A stretch of 64,000 bases of DNA from Caulobacteraceae bacterium. Its GTDB lineage: Bacteria > Pseudomonadota > Alphaproteobacteria > Caulobacterales > Aquidulcibacteraceae. Of this stretch, positions 17,093-26,126 are shown piece by piece. The DNA lies in the NCBI GenBank assembly GCA_016703335.1, contig JADJCG010000002.1, forward strand, positions 1-64,000. The letters run 5' to 3'. Position 1 is the first letter of the stretch. Each line of letters opens with the position of its first letter. Made by a program: the position numbers and the translations under genes. The notes beneath the pieces are model-generated. The model saw only the letters and a list, made by a program, of their open reading frames with translations. It searched no databases and was not told the origin of the DNA.

Positions 17093-18397
17093 ATGAACAT
17101 TATTGATCGCCGCCTGAACCCAGGCGGGAAAAGCTTCGCGAACCGTCAGCGCTTCTTGCGTCGCGCGCGTGCGCAAGTGCGCAAGGCGGTGCGTGAAGCG
17201 TCTTCGTCTCGCTCGATCAAGGATGCGGGCAAGGGCGGTGAGGTCTCGATTCCGGCCGGCGGTGTTCACGAGCCGCATCTGCGCCGCTCCAGCCAGGGCG
17301 GCGTGCGTGACTACGTGTTGCCCGGCAACAAGAAGTACGTCGAGAACGATAGCATCGCGCGTCCGCCGCAAGGTGGCGGGCAGGGCTCCAAGGCCAGCGA
17401 TAGCGGCGATGGCGAGGACGAGTTTCGCTTCGCGCTGAGCGACGAAGAATATCTCGATCTCTATCTTGAAGACCTGGAGCTTCCCGATCTGGCGAAGCGC
17501 CAAGTCTCGGGCGCGAAGTCGGTGCAATGGCGTCAGGCCGGCTATTCGGTGTCTGGCCCGCCGTCGCGCATCTCGGTGCCGCGCACTTTGCGTCATTCGA
17601 TGTCGCGTCGCATCGCGCTGAAGCGGCCGAAGAAGGAAGAGATCGTCGCGCTGCGCGAAGAGATCGAGAAGCTGGAGCGGGAAGGCGGGCAGTTCGAAGC
17701 GCTCGTCGAGAAGCGTAAGGCGCTTGAGCAAATCATCCTGCGCTCAAAGCGCATCCCGTATATCGATCCCGTAGATGTGCGTTTCCGGCGCTTGGAATCG
17801 AATCCGAAGCCGATCGCCAAGGCGGTGATGTTCTGCCTGATGGACGTCTCCGGCTCGATGAACGAGCACATGAAGGATCTGGCGAAACGCTTCTACACGC
17901 TGCTCTATCTTTTCTTGAACCGGCGTTACGAGCACGTGGATGTCGTTTTCATCCGCCACACGCACGAAGCATCCGAGGTGGATGAACAGACGTTCTTCTA
18001 TTCGCGCGAAACGGGCGGCACGGTGGTGTCGACAGCTTTGTTCGAGATGCAAAAGATTGTGCGCGAGCGTTATCCGGTCGATCAGTGGAATATCTACGCC
18101 GCGCAAGCCGGCGACGGCGACAACACGTCCAGCGATAACGCGGTGGTGCTGGCGCAGTTGCGCGATGTGATCCTGCCGATCTGCCAATACTACGCCTATG
18201 TCGAAGTCGGCATGGACGACGAGGATGATCACCCTGGCGCGGGTGAACCCAGCACCAATCTGTGGCGTGCGTACCGGCGCGTGTCCGTTGATGCGCCGTT
18301 TGCGATGCGCAAGGTCAAGCATCGCCGTGATATCTACCCTGTGTTCCGCGAATTGTTTGCGCGCCGTCCTGAAGGCGTCGCGGCGGATGGCGCCTGA
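17093..18397 (+). CDS. yeaH: YeaH/YhbH family protein (DUF444), VWA-like
   Basis: The ATG at 17093 gives MNIIDRRLNPGGKSFANRQRF, the conserved family start. 434 residues. It has a basic N-terminal third, a charged coiled segment (LREEIEKLEREG), and a von Willebrand A-like domain with the MIDAS motif MDVSGSMNEHM near residue 248 and TGGTVVSTAL near residue 310. It is always found between prkA and spoVR/ycgB and probably serves as a substrate or adaptor of the PrkA complex; its biochemical role is not settled. Thirteen bases separate it from prkA, and its stop overlaps the spoVR ATG by one base (TGATG), so the operon is tight. Confidence 0.92.
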   Translation: MNIIDRRLNPGGKSFANRQRFLRRARAQVRKAVREASSSRSIKDAGKGGEVSIPAGGVHEPHLRRSSQGGVRDYVLPGNKKYVENDSIARPPQGGGQGSKASDSGDGEDEFRFALSDEEYLDLYLEDLELPDLAKRQVSGAKSVQWRQAGYSVSGPPSRISVPRTLRHSMSRRIALKRPKKEEIVALREEIEKLEREGGQFEALVEKRKALEQIILRSKRIPYIDPVDVRFRRLESNPKPIAKAVMFCLMDVSGSMNEHMKDLAKRFYTLLYLFLNRRYEHVDVVFIRHTHEASEVDEQTFFYSRETGGTVVSTALFEMQKIVRERYPVDQWNIYAAQAGDGDNTSSDNAVVLAQLRDVILPICQYYAYVEVGMDDEDDHPGAGEPSTNLWRAYRRVSVDAPFAMRKVKHRRDIYPVFRELFARRPEGVAADGA

Positions 18398-19938
18398 TGA
18401 CTTTGCTCGCACCAGACTCGAAGCTGCTCTTCAAGGGCCCGGATTGGGATTTCGATCTTATCCGCCGCGTGCACGATGCGTGCGGTGAGATCGCGATCAA
18501 TGAGATGGGGCTCGATCCCTATCCCAATCAGATCGAAGTGATCACGACCGAGCAGATGCTGGATGCGTATGCCTCAACGGGTATGCCGCTGTTTTATCGG
18601 CACTGGTCGTTTGGCAAGGAATTTGCGCGCAACGAGGCGCTCTATCGCAAGGGCTATCAGGGCCTCGCCTACGAGATCGTCATCAACTCGAACCCGTGCC
18701 TTGTCTACATCATGGAGGAAAACTCCGCGATGATGCAGACGCTGGTGATTGCGCACGCGGGCTACGGCCACAGCCACTTTTTCAAGAACAATTACGTGTT
18801 CAAGCAGTGGACCGATGCGGACGGCATTCTCGACTATCTCGAGTTCGCGCGGACATTGATTGCGAAATACGAAGATCGCTACGGCAACGAGGAAGTGGAG
18901 CGTGTGCTCGATGCGGCGCACGCGCTGCAGAGCCACGGCATTCACCGCTTCCCGCGCAAGCGCATGGCCGATTTGCGGTCGGAGCAAAAGCGGGAAGAGG
19001 AGCGCCGCCTGCATGGCGAGCAGCTGTTCAACGACCTCTGGCGCACGGTGCCGCAAGGCAAGCGCAAGGCGGGCGACGGTGACGACGCGCGTCGCAAGGC
19101 GCTGCTCGGTCTTCCGGAAGAGAATCTCCTCTACTTCTTAGAGAAGACGGCGCCGCGCCTTGCGCCCTGGCAGCGCGAAATTCTGCGCATGGTGCGGATG
19201 ATCAATCAGTATTTCTATCCGCAGCGCCAGACGAAGGTGATGAACGAGGGTTGCGCGACGTTCGTGCACCACCGCGTCATGAAGCGCCTGCACGAAAAGG
19301 GGCAGATCGACGACGGCGCGTTCCTCGAATTCCTGCATTCGCATACGAGCGTGGTGCTGCAGCCGGATTTCGATGATCGCCGCTATTCAGGCATCAACCC
19401 GTACGCGCTGGGCTTTGCGATGTGCTGCGATATCGAGCGCATTTGCGTGAACCCGACCGACGAAGATCGCGAATGGATGCCCGACATCGCGGGCAACGGC
19501 GATGCCTATGGCACGCTGCGCAGCATCTGGGCGAATTTCCGCGATGAGAGCTTTGTCTCGCAATATCTCTCGCCGCAATGCATTCGCAGCTTCGGCCTCT
19601 TCAACGTCCACGATGACGAAGAAGATGAAGATATGAACGTCGCCGCGATCCACGATGAGCGCGGCTATCGCAAGATCCGCCGCGCGCTCTCGAAGCGGTA
19701 CGACGTCGCGTACAGCGATCCGGACATTCAGATCGTGGATGTTGATCTGGCCGGCGATCGCAAGCTCATCCTCTCCCACCGCGTGCTCGATGGCATGACG
19801 CTGGAAGACAGCGACACCGATAAAGTGCTGCAGCACGTCGCTGATCTTTGGGGTTATGACGTGAAGCTGGTGGAATCGGATGATGCGGGCACAGTGCGTG
19901 CCGAGCACACGGCGAGCCCACGCCGGCCGTTCATGTGA
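18397..19938 (+). CDS. spoVR: SpoVR/YcgB family protein
   Basis: 513 residues, close to E. coli YcgB (510). Family hallmarks include IHDACGEIA-type N-terminus (IRRVHDACGEIAINEMG), YEIVINSNPCLVYIMEEN, AHAGYGHSHFFKNN and NEGCATFVHHRVM, the last two with conserved His/Glu that could bind metal. It is the third member of the prkA operon; the family is named after Bacillus SpoVR, which is needed for spore cortex formation, while in Gram-negatives the protein is stress-induced. There is no signal peptide. Start and stop are overlapped with neighbours on both sides (TGATG and GTGA). Confidence 0.93.
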   Translation: MTLLAPDSKLLFKGPDWDFDLIRRVHDACGEIAINEMGLDPYPNQIEVITTEQMLDAYASTGMPLFYRHWSFGKEFARNEALYRKGYQGLAYEIVINSNPCLVYIMEENSAMMQTLVIAHAGYGHSHFFKNNYVFKQWTDADGILDYLEFARTLIAKYEDRYGNEEVERVLDAAHALQSHGIHRFPRKRMADLRSEQKREEERRLHGEQLFNDLWRTVPQGKRKAGDGDDARRKALLGLPEENLLYFLEKTAPRLAPWQREILRMVRMINQYFYPQRQTKVMNEGCATFVHHRVMKRLHEKGQIDDGAFLEFLHSHTSVVLQPDFDDRRYSGINPYALGFAMCCDIERICVNPTDEDREWMPDIAGNGDAYGTLRSIWANFRDESFVSQYLSPQCIRSFGLFNVHDDEEDEDMNVAAIHDERGYRKIRRALSKRYDVAYSDPDIQIVDVDLAGDRKLILSHRVLDGMTLEDSDTDKVLQHVADLWGYDVKLVESDDAGTVRAEHTASPRRPFM

Positions 19939-20363
19939 GCAAGTCGTTCACAGGCTCGAAGATCGCGCTGTTCCACGACAACCACGTGCTCGTCTATCTC
20001 CGAGAGGATAGCGACCGCATTCCATTTCCGGCCGCTTGGGATTTGCCGGGCGGCGGGCGTGAGAATGACGAGACGCCCGATGAGTGCGCGTTGCGTGAGT
20101 TGTTCGAAGAGTTTGGCCTGCTACTCGATCCGGCGCGCATCGTTTGGCGGAAGATTTATCCAAGCTGGTCGGACCCGGCATTGGTCGCACATTTTATGGT
20201 CGCGCACATCGGTCCGGAAGACATTGCGGCGGTCGTGTTCGGCAATGAAGGGCAGCGCTGGGAGATGATGCCGGTCGCAACATATCTAGCGCACGAAGCC
20301 TGCGTGCCGCATCTGCGCGATCGCTTGCGCGATGCGGCGGCGGCGAACTTGCCTGCGCTTTAG
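19935..20363 (+). CDS. NUDIX hydrolase, fourth gene of the prkA operon
   Basis: 142 residues starting with GTG that overlaps the spoVR stop by four bases (GTGA). The Nudix box is intact: GGGRENDETPDECALRELFEE then FGL, matching Gx5Ex7REUxEExGU. It will hydrolyse a nucleoside diphosphate linked to another moiety; the substrate cannot be told. Translational coupling to spoVR suggests that its expression belongs with the PrkA system, perhaps nucleotide sanitation or removal of a signalling nucleotide under stress; that part is inference. Confidence 0.88.
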   Translation: MSKSFTGSKIALFHDNHVLVYLREDSDRIPFPAAWDLPGGGRENDETPDECALRELFEEFGLLLDPARIVWRKIYPSWSDPALVAHFMVAHIGPEDIAAVVFGNEGQRWEMMPVATYLAHEACVPHLRDRLRDAAAANLPAL

Positions 20364-20401
20364 TTGCCGATGCGCGCCAACCTGATTGGCGAGGCGTGAC
20401 T

Positions 20402-20865
20402 TCAGGGACTGGTCGAGATCGCGTTCAAGCGCTGCACGTCTACATAGGCGCCAAGTTGCACCACGCTGGCTAACACGTCGCGATCTGTCATAAGGTCTGT
20501 CATCGCCTTTCGCCGAGCGTTCCAAACGACTTCGAGCGCGGCGTCCTGTCCGACATCTCTTATCGCGGCTGAAGTCTCAGTTGCGCATCGATCAAAGATC
20601 AGTCTGTTTATGAGATCGCCCATCAACCGATTAGATTGCATGCCATCCGCATCACTGGGCCTTGCGGATTGCGGCAGCGCCGGATGACGCGACATCGAGA
20701 TAAACAGCCAGCGAGGACCGTGACGCTCTCATCAGCGTTCACGGATCGCCCGACACATGCCTCGAGAGCATCGCTAGAGGGGCTGGCACTCTGAGCATAG
20801 CTTGTCGTTGGCAGCACCGCCAACGCTAGAAACGCCGCCAATGATTGACCACCGCTCACTCCCAT
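20402..20865 (-). CDS. Secreted hypothetical protein, probably one frameshift
   Basis: The start MGVSGGQSLAAFLALAVLP followed by TTSYAQS is a clear signal peptide with cleavage after AQ or YA. The first frame then reads DALEACVGRSVNADESVTVLAGCL. The frame must change near 20690 to enter the continuation that contains NRLMGDLINRLIFDRCATE and ends RLNAISTSP at 20402. Corrected length about 154 residues with a few cysteines. No family recognised. It is possible that these are two separate short ORFs, but the signal peptide piece alone would be too short for a stable protein. Confidence 0.5.
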
Positions 20866-20911
20866 AGGCGCATCGTAGTGGGGCGTCAGAGGAATTCAAC
20901 GTCGCGCGGGC

Positions 20912-22201
20912 CTAAATTCCAATTCTGCGCAATCCATCCGCAATTGCGGGATCGACTTGAACATCGCGCGCGTTGATCGGGCGCGTTAGGCGCAGTGTTT
21001 CCATGCTGCGAGCGCGCGACAGCGCGACGTAGGCTTGGCCCGGCGCGAAGGCGCCGCGGCCGAGATCGATTTCGACGCTATCGAGCGTCATGCCCTGGGC
21101 TTTGTGAATGGTGAGCGCCCAGGCGGGGGCGAGCGGGAATTGCACGTATTTGAACTCCTCTTTCACCTCCATGCGGTTTTCTTTTTGGTTCCACGTCCAG
21201 CGTGCTTGCGGCCACACGGCGCGGCCAACGTCGACTTCATCGCCGGCGTCGAGCAGCACTTGCACGATGTCTTCGTCGAAGGCTTTGACGGTGCCGAGGG
21301 AGCCGTTGACCCATCGGCCTTCGGGATCGTTCTGCGTGAAGATCACGCGCGCGCCGCGTTTCAGGATTAGCTCCATCGGCGCGGGGAAGCGATCGCCTTG
21401 CGCTTTCGGCGCCTCGCCTTCGAAGCCGCCAGTGTAGCGCGCGGCCGTGCCTTCAAGTGATGCGAGGCCGCGTTGGTTGTAGCCATCCGCGACCGCGTTG
21501 GTGGCGCACAGCAGCACGGGACGCTTCGGCAGCGAGCGATCAAGGCAGACGGTGTTGAGGATTGTCACTGCTTCTTCCACGCCGCGGCGTTCGCGGATCG
21601 ATGAGAGCAGGTGGATGAAGTCCTGGTTCGTCTGGCGATGCACCTCGGTGAGTTCGACGCCGGCGATTGGCGCATCGCGCAAACAATGTGCGGAGAAGGC
21701 GTAGGGGCTACTGTAGCCGGCGTCTTCGAGGAGCTGGCCTTCATCGCCGCGCACGACGGGTGGCAGTTGGTAGAAGTCGCCGACCAACAGCATCTGCACG
21801 CCGCCGAAGGGGCGCGAACTTTTGCGCGCGATTTGGAGGTGCGAATTCATTGCGTCGAGCACGTCGGCGCGCAGCATTGAGACTTCGTCGATGATGAGGC
21901 GTGAGATCGCGCGGGCGGTGCGGGTGAAAAAGTAGCTGGGCTTTTCCGCGTTGCCGATCATCGGGCGCGGCGGGAAGCCGAAAAAGGAGTGGATGGTTTG
22001 GCCGCCAATGTTCATGGCGGCGAGGCCGGTTGGCGCGAGAAGCGCTTGTGGATAGCCGGGATTGCTCTCGACGAGCGTGCGGATGAAGTGGCTTTTGCCC
22101 GTGCCTGCGCGCCCAACCAGCATGACTACCGGGGTTCGGTCAGAAAGCGCGCTGAGCGCTTCTGTGACGGCGGAATCGGTAGGGCGGGCGGGAATCGACA
22201 T
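20912..22201 (-). CDS. PIF1-like / RecD-like superfamily 1 helicase
   Basis: 429 residues. Walker A GRAGTGKSHF near residue 30, motif Ia LLAPTGLAAMNIGGQTIHSFF (the PIF1-like signature), Walker B RLIIDEVSML, motif III LLVGDFYQLPPV, and the C-terminal UvrD-like motif TIHKAQGMTLDSVEIDLG followed by YVALSRAR. This layout is a 5'-3' DNA helicase of the PIF1/TraA-RecD class, acting on replication forks or R-loops. No accessory domain. Standalone PIF1-like helicases are widespread in alphaproteobacteria. It is transcribed divergently from the cytochrome gene, 58 bases away. Confidence 0.9.
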   Translation of the reverse strand: MSIPARPTDSAVTEALSALSDRTPVVMLVGRAGTGKSHFIRTLVESNPGYPQALLAPTGLAAMNIGGQTIHSFFGFPPRPMIGNAEKPSYFFTRTARAISRLIIDEVSMLRADVLDAMNSHLQIARKSSRPFGGVQMLLVGDFYQLPPVVRGDEGQLLEDAGYSSPYAFSAHCLRDAPIAGVELTEVHRQTNQDFIHLLSSIRERRGVEEAVTILNTVCLDRSLPKRPVLLCATNAVADGYNQRGLASLEGTAARYTGGFEGEAPKAQGDRFPAPMELILKRGARVIFTQNDPEGRWVNGSLGTVKAFDEDIVQVLLDAGDEVDVGRAVWPQARWTWNQKENRMEVKEEFKYVQFPLAPAWALTIHKAQGMTLDSVEIDLGRGAFAPGQAYVALSRARSMETLRLTRPINARDVQVDPAIADGLRRIGI

Positions 22202-22259
22202 GATCTGTCTATATAGAAGCGCGCGCTGCTAAGCTAAGCTCGCGGCACAGGAGTGGCTC

Positions 22260-22628
22260 ATGCGTTGGTTCTTAGTTGTGGCGGTGGCTGTTGCCCTAGG
22301 TTCGTGCGCGCCGCAGACCGTGGCGCCTGATCCAGCCGCAGTGAGTGTAGGGACCGAGTTAGAGGAGCTTGAAGCCACAGGGCGCGATATTGCGGAAGCG
22401 CAATGCGCGGCGTGTCACGCGGTCGGCACCTATGGCAACAGCCCCAACCCGGACGCGCCAGTGTTCCGCACACTCTTTTCGCGCTACCACCCAGATGTAT
22501 TGGAAGAAGAGTTGATCGAGGGCATTCGCGTCTCGCATCCAATGCCCGAGTTTCAGTTTAACCCGCAGGGCGCGGATGCACTGATCTACTATCTGCGCGG
22601 CATTCAGCAAACGCCGCCAGCGCAATAG
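22260..22628 (+). CDS. Lipoprotein c-type cytochrome
   Basis: 122 residues. The N-terminal signal ends in a lipobox LGSC (residues 13 to 16), so the protein is likely anchored to a membrane. A single haem-binding motif CAACH is at about residue 48, and the distal Met ligand is likely in SHPMPEFQF near residue 98, giving a class I monohaem cytochrome of about 100 residues. It would carry electrons in the periplasm. The partner is not evident from neighbours. A ribosome site (AGGAG) precedes the ATG. Confidence 0.88.
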   Translation: MRWFLVVAVAVALGSCAPQTVAPDPAAVSVGTELEELEATGRDIAEAQCAACHAVGTYGNSPNPDAPVFRTLFSRYHPDVLEEELIEGIRVSHPMPEFQFNPQGADALIYYLRGIQQTPPAQ

Positions 22629-22631
22629 CGC

Positions 22632-23273
22632 TTAGAGCGACCAAGGCAAATGCGCCGAGAATGCACTGGGCAATCCTTCGAACTCGAAGGACGCAGGCTC
22701 GTTCACAGGCGGAAGTTCCGGAACGATGAAGCTGTGGCGCGGCTGCACGCGTGGCGCGCGCGCTTGGTGGCCTTGAGCGGCCGAAAAGCGCGTCCAGAGC
22801 TGTTGTGTTGCGGGCGCAGTTTGAGTGACCGGCGCCGGCTCGTCCTTCTGCACGATCAGCAGCGGTACGCGCGGCGCGACAAGGATGGTTTCATCCGTCA
22901 GGCCAGCGATCGCGGCGAACTCTTCGGCGCCGAGCATTTGCGGCACGCGGCCGGTGATGCGGAGCTGCATCTCGAGTTCGTACGTGGCGCCTGAGGGTTC
23001 GATGACGCGCAGGCGTGCGGCGTGCACCGAATTGCGCTCGGTGTGCAGAATCGAATCGTCCGCGAGCGTCACGACCCCCATGTCACGATCGATGACGAAG
23101 CGGCCGTTGGCGTCGTTCAGAAGATAGAAACCCGGCGCGGGCGGTTCGATCGGCGTTTGTGGCGCGACGTAAGCCATGGCGTGCTCGATCGCTTCGCGCG
23201 GCTGCGTGCGCGTGGGATCGACTTCGATAGCGTCGAAACTCTGCGAGAAGGGGTCGAGTGGCGGAACGGTCAT
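22632..23273 (-). CDS. Hypothetical protein, 213 residues
   Basis: Contains a central beta-rich segment (FYLLNDANGRFVIDRDMGVV, then TLADD and a YELEMQLRITGR strand region) with Pro-rich flanks. It resembles a single immunoglobulin- or cadherin-like beta domain, but no family is certain. No signal peptide. It converges with the cytochrome gene, three bases from its stop. Confidence 0.6.
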   Translation of the reverse strand: MTVPPLDPFSQSFDAIEVDPTRTQPREAIEHAMAYVAPQTPIEPPAPGFYLLNDANGRFVIDRDMGVVTLADDSILHTERNSVHAARLRVIEPSGATYELEMQLRITGRVPQMLGAEEFAAIAGLTDETILVAPRVPLLIVQKDEPAPVTQTAPATQQLWTRFSAAQGHQARAPRVQPRHSFIVPELPPVNEPASFEFEGLPSAFSAHLPWSL

Positions 23274-23330
23274 CCCGCCACTCTGCCCGCTTATGACTAA
23301 TGGGCCGTGAAACGCGCGTTTTCCTTGCGT

Positions 23331-24773
23331 TTACGCTTGCTGCTCGCCCCAGCCGTAGGCGCCCTTCACTTCAAGGAATTCTTCAACACCAAACGCGCCG
23401 CCTTCGCGGCCGATGCCGGATTGCTTGTAGCCGCCGAACGGCGAGCCCAAGCCACCTTGCGCGCCATTGATATGGATCATGCCGGCGCGGAGTTTGCGCG
23501 CCACCTTGCGCGTGCGCTCTTCCGACGTGCCTTGGACGTAAGCGGCGAGGCCGTATGGCGTGTCGTTAGCGATGCGCACGGCCTCTTCTTCGGTTTCGTA
23601 TGGGATCACAACCAGCACTGGGCCGAAGATTTCTTCGCGGGCGATAGTCATGTTGTTGTTCACGTCAGCGAACACGGTCGGCTTCACGTAATAGCCGCGG
23701 TTGAAGCCTTCGGGACGGCCTACGCCGCCGGCGGCAAGACGAGCGCCTTCGTCGATGCCCTTTTGAATGAGGCCTTGCACCTTTTGGAATTGATTGGCGT
23801 TGGCGAGAGGCCCGATGGCGCCAGGCTCGGCTTGATCCGGCGCTTGCACCTTAATCGAGTTCGCGGTGGCGGCTGCGATCTGCACGACCTCTTCGTACTT
23901 GGCCTTCGGCGCGAGCATGCGCGAAGGTGCGTTGCACGATTGGCCGGTGTTCATCGCCATGTGCAACATGCCGCGCGCGACGGCGGTTTTAAGATCGGCG
24001 TCGTCGAGAATGATGTTCGGGCTCTTGCCGCCGAGTTCGAGGGCGACTTTTTTGATGCCGACAGCGGCGTTCTGCATCACCGAAGTGCCGGCGCGCGTTG
24101 AGCCGGTGAAGCTCAGCATGTCGACGTCGGGGTGAGAGGAGAGCGCGTTGCCGACGCCGGGGCCATCGCCGTTGACGAGGTTGAAGACGCCAGGCGGGAC
24201 GCCGGCTTCTTCGAGGATCTCAGCGAAGAGAATGGCGTTGAGCGGCGCCAGTTCAGACGGCTTCAGCACCATGGTGCAGCCGGCGGCGAGTGCGGGGCCA
24301 ACCTTCGCGGCGATTTGGTTCTGCGGCCAGTTCCACGGCGTGATCATGCCGATGACGCCGATCGGTTCCTTCAAGATGCGGCGGCCTTTGCCGTAATCAT
24401 ATTCGAAATCGAAGGTGTCGAGCTGCTTGCGCGCGTCGATCAGATAGCCAAGCCCGGCAGGCGCTTGCGCGGCGTTCGCCAGCGGCAGCGGCGCCCCCAT
24501 TTCCATGGAGATGGTCTCGGCCATCTCACCCATGCGGCGCTGGTAGACGGCGATGACTTTGTCGAGGACGGCCTTGCGCTCATCGACGGTGGTGACCGAC
24601 CAAGTCTCGAACGCCTTCTTGGCGGCGGCGACCGCCTTGTTCACGTCATCCGGGGAGCCGAGTGAGATGCGGCCGATCGGTTCTTCGTTGGCCGGGCTGA
24701 TCACGTCATGCGTGCGCGGCTTGGCTGGGGCGACCCATTTGCCATCGATGTAGAAATTCAGCTTCTCGCGCAT
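23331..24773 (-). CDS. Aldehyde dehydrogenase family protein
   Basis: The start at 24773 (MREKLNFYIDGKWV) has a GGAGG site; longer reading of the frame upstream is not protein-like. 480 residues. NAD-binding segment TPWNWPQN, then SFTGSTRAG, the catalytic-site LELGGKSPN (Glu), and the nucleophile in NTGQSCNAPSR near residue 280, all intact. The C-terminal HINGAQGGLGSPFGGYKQSG and GREGGAFG are typical of class 3-type broad-specificity enzymes. It oxidises an aldehyde to the acid with NAD(P). Substrate unknown, with no pathway neighbours. Confidence 0.92.
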   Translation of the reverse strand: MREKLNFYIDGKWVAPAKPRTHDVISPANEEPIGRISLGSPDDVNKAVAAAKKAFETWSVTTVDERKAVLDKVIAVYQRRMGEMAETISMEMGAPLPLANAAQAPAGLGYLIDARKQLDTFDFEYDYGKGRRILKEPIGVIGMITPWNWPQNQIAAKVGPALAAGCTMVLKPSELAPLNAILFAEILEEAGVPPGVFNLVNGDGPGVGNALSSHPDVDMLSFTGSTRAGTSVMQNAAVGIKKVALELGGKSPNIILDDADLKTAVARGMLHMAMNTGQSCNAPSRMLAPKAKYEEVVQIAAATANSIKVQAPDQAEPGAIGPLANANQFQKVQGLIQKGIDEGARLAAGGVGRPEGFNRGYYVKPTVFADVNNNMTIAREEIFGPVLVVIPYETEEEAVRIANDTPYGLAAYVQGTSEERTRKVARKLRAGMIHINGAQGGLGSPFGGYKQSGIGREGGAFGVEEFLEVKGAYGWGEQQA

Positions 24774-24867
24774 GCTCGTTCCTCCGGGGGATTTTGGGCT
24801 CAAGTAGCAGATATAGTGAGGGGCGGCGAGTTCGCGCGGCGGCAATGTTGCGCTATGCCCCGCGCCG

Positions 24868-25542
24868 ATGGACGACCACCGCCCCCTCCGCACCTTCGGC
24901 CGGATCAAAGCGCGCACCCTGAAGCCACGCCAGGCCGGGCTGATGGAGAGCCTGCTGCCGCATTTGGCGTTGCCGGAAGAGGGGGAGATCGACCCTACCG
25001 AGCTCTCGCCGGCGGTCGGGCCTTTGGTGCTGGAGATCGGGTTTGGCGGTGGCGAGCATATGGTGGCTCAGGCGGGCGCAGCGCCGGGTACGCGGTTCAT
25101 TGGCGTCGAGCCGTTCATCAACGGCGTCGCCTCGTGCTTGCGGCATATCGAGGAAGCCAACGTTCAGAACATGCGCCTCCACAATGGCGACGCGCGCGAT
25201 GTTGTAGCGCGGCTGCCGGATGGCTCCGCTGATCTCGCCTACGTCCTCTTTCCCGATCCGTGGCCGAAGGCGCGGCATCATAAGCGGCGGCTGATTCAGG
25301 CTGAGTTCTTGGATGAGCTGGCGCGGGTGATGAAGCCGGGCGCCGAGCTGAGGTTCGCGACGGACTGGGCGAACTATGCGGCCTGGACTTTGGAGCAGTT
25401 GACGCGTCATCCGCGTTTTAGCTGGATGGCCGAGAACGCCGCTGATTGGCGCAGCGCTTGGCCGGGGCACGTGCAAACGCGGTACGAGACGAAGAAGCTC
25501 GGTGACTGCGCGCCGATTTGGTTGCGGTTCGTGCGCGCGTAG
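24868..25542 (+). CDS. trmB: tRNA (guanine-N7-)-methyltransferase
   Basis: 224 residues. The SAM-binding motif LVLEIGFGGGEHMVAQA is near residue 55; HNGDARDVVARLPDGSADLAYV follows (quoted as two parts of the fold), and the family hallmark FPDPWPKARHHKRRL sits near residue 127. The C-terminal ATDWANYAAW is conserved. It makes m7G46 in the variable loop of many tRNAs. Start MDDHRPLRTFGRIK at 24868 is the usual N-terminus. Divergent from the aldehyde dehydrogenase gene. Confidence 0.95.
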   Translation: MDDHRPLRTFGRIKARTLKPRQAGLMESLLPHLALPEEGEIDPTELSPAVGPLVLEIGFGGGEHMVAQAGAAPGTRFIGVEPFINGVASCLRHIEEANVQNMRLHNGDARDVVARLPDGSADLAYVLFPDPWPKARHHKRRLIQAEFLDELARVMKPGAELRFATDWANYAAWTLEQLTRHPRFSWMAENAADWRSAWPGHVQTRYETKKLGDCAPIWLRFVRA

Positions 25543-25603
25543 ACGCGCGGCAGGCGACACGTTCGCGTGCTCGACGCATTCGCGGCCAGCACAGCGATGT
25601 TTA

Positions 25604-25628
25604 GGAACAGATGCCGCGAGTTCCGGTT
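25604..25628 (+). promoter_or_regulatory. Possible EcfG-type promoter of lipoprotein gene
   Basis: GGAAC, 16 bases, GGTT: one mismatch from the sigma-EcfG consensus, ending 20 bases upstream of the ATG at 25648. Confidence 0.4.
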
Positions 25629-25647
25629 CTCGATGTGAGGAACCGAA

Positions 25648-26058
25648 ATGCAGACATTCGTACGTGCGATCGCCGCTGGCTTGTGCCTGCTTGTATCGGC
25701 TTGCTTGACGCCGACTTCGCTAGAAGACCGGCCATTCAATGTTGGTTTGTCGCGTGAGTTCGAAGCAGACGTCGCCCACACATCGATTGCCGCGATCGCA
25801 GCGTTGCGCGCGCAATCTTTGCCGGTGAAGACGCAGCACAGCGCCGACAACGCGCGCGTGATTCGCTTTGAGCGTCGCACCGACGATCAAGGCTGGGGCG
25901 AGATCGGCCGGCTGATCGTCGCGCCGGTGGATGTCGACACAACGCGGGTGACAGTGGCCTATCAGAATCGCTTTCGCCCGCAACGGACGCGGCTGACGGA
26001 GGCAGAGTTTGCAGCCGCTTATTTCGGCGATCTGGAAACGGCGCTGGCGCGCCAATAG
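25648..26058 (+). CDS. Small lipoprotein, first of a paralogous pair
   Basis: 136 residues. The signal sequence ends in a lipobox VSAC (residues 17 to 20). The mature part has a beta-rich domain with WGEIGRLIV and DVDTTRVTVAYQNR. The next gene has WGEVGRVVV and DADTTRVTLHNEK at matching spacing, so the two are tandem duplicates. The function is unknown; this looks like a small outer-membrane-attached beta protein. A ribosome site (GAGGAACC) precedes the ATG. Confidence 0.75.
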   Translation: MQTFVRAIAAGLCLLVSACLTPTSLEDRPFNVGLSREFEADVAHTSIAAIAALRAQSLPVKTQHSADNARVIRFERRTDDQGWGEIGRLIVAPVDVDTTRVTVAYQNRFRPQRTRLTEAEFAAAYFGDLETALARQ

Positions 26059-26126
26059 GCGTCGATCCCCTGAACGGGTCTTGCATGAGATCGATCAAGG
26101 GTCTGAATTCCTGGGGAGGAGTTCCG

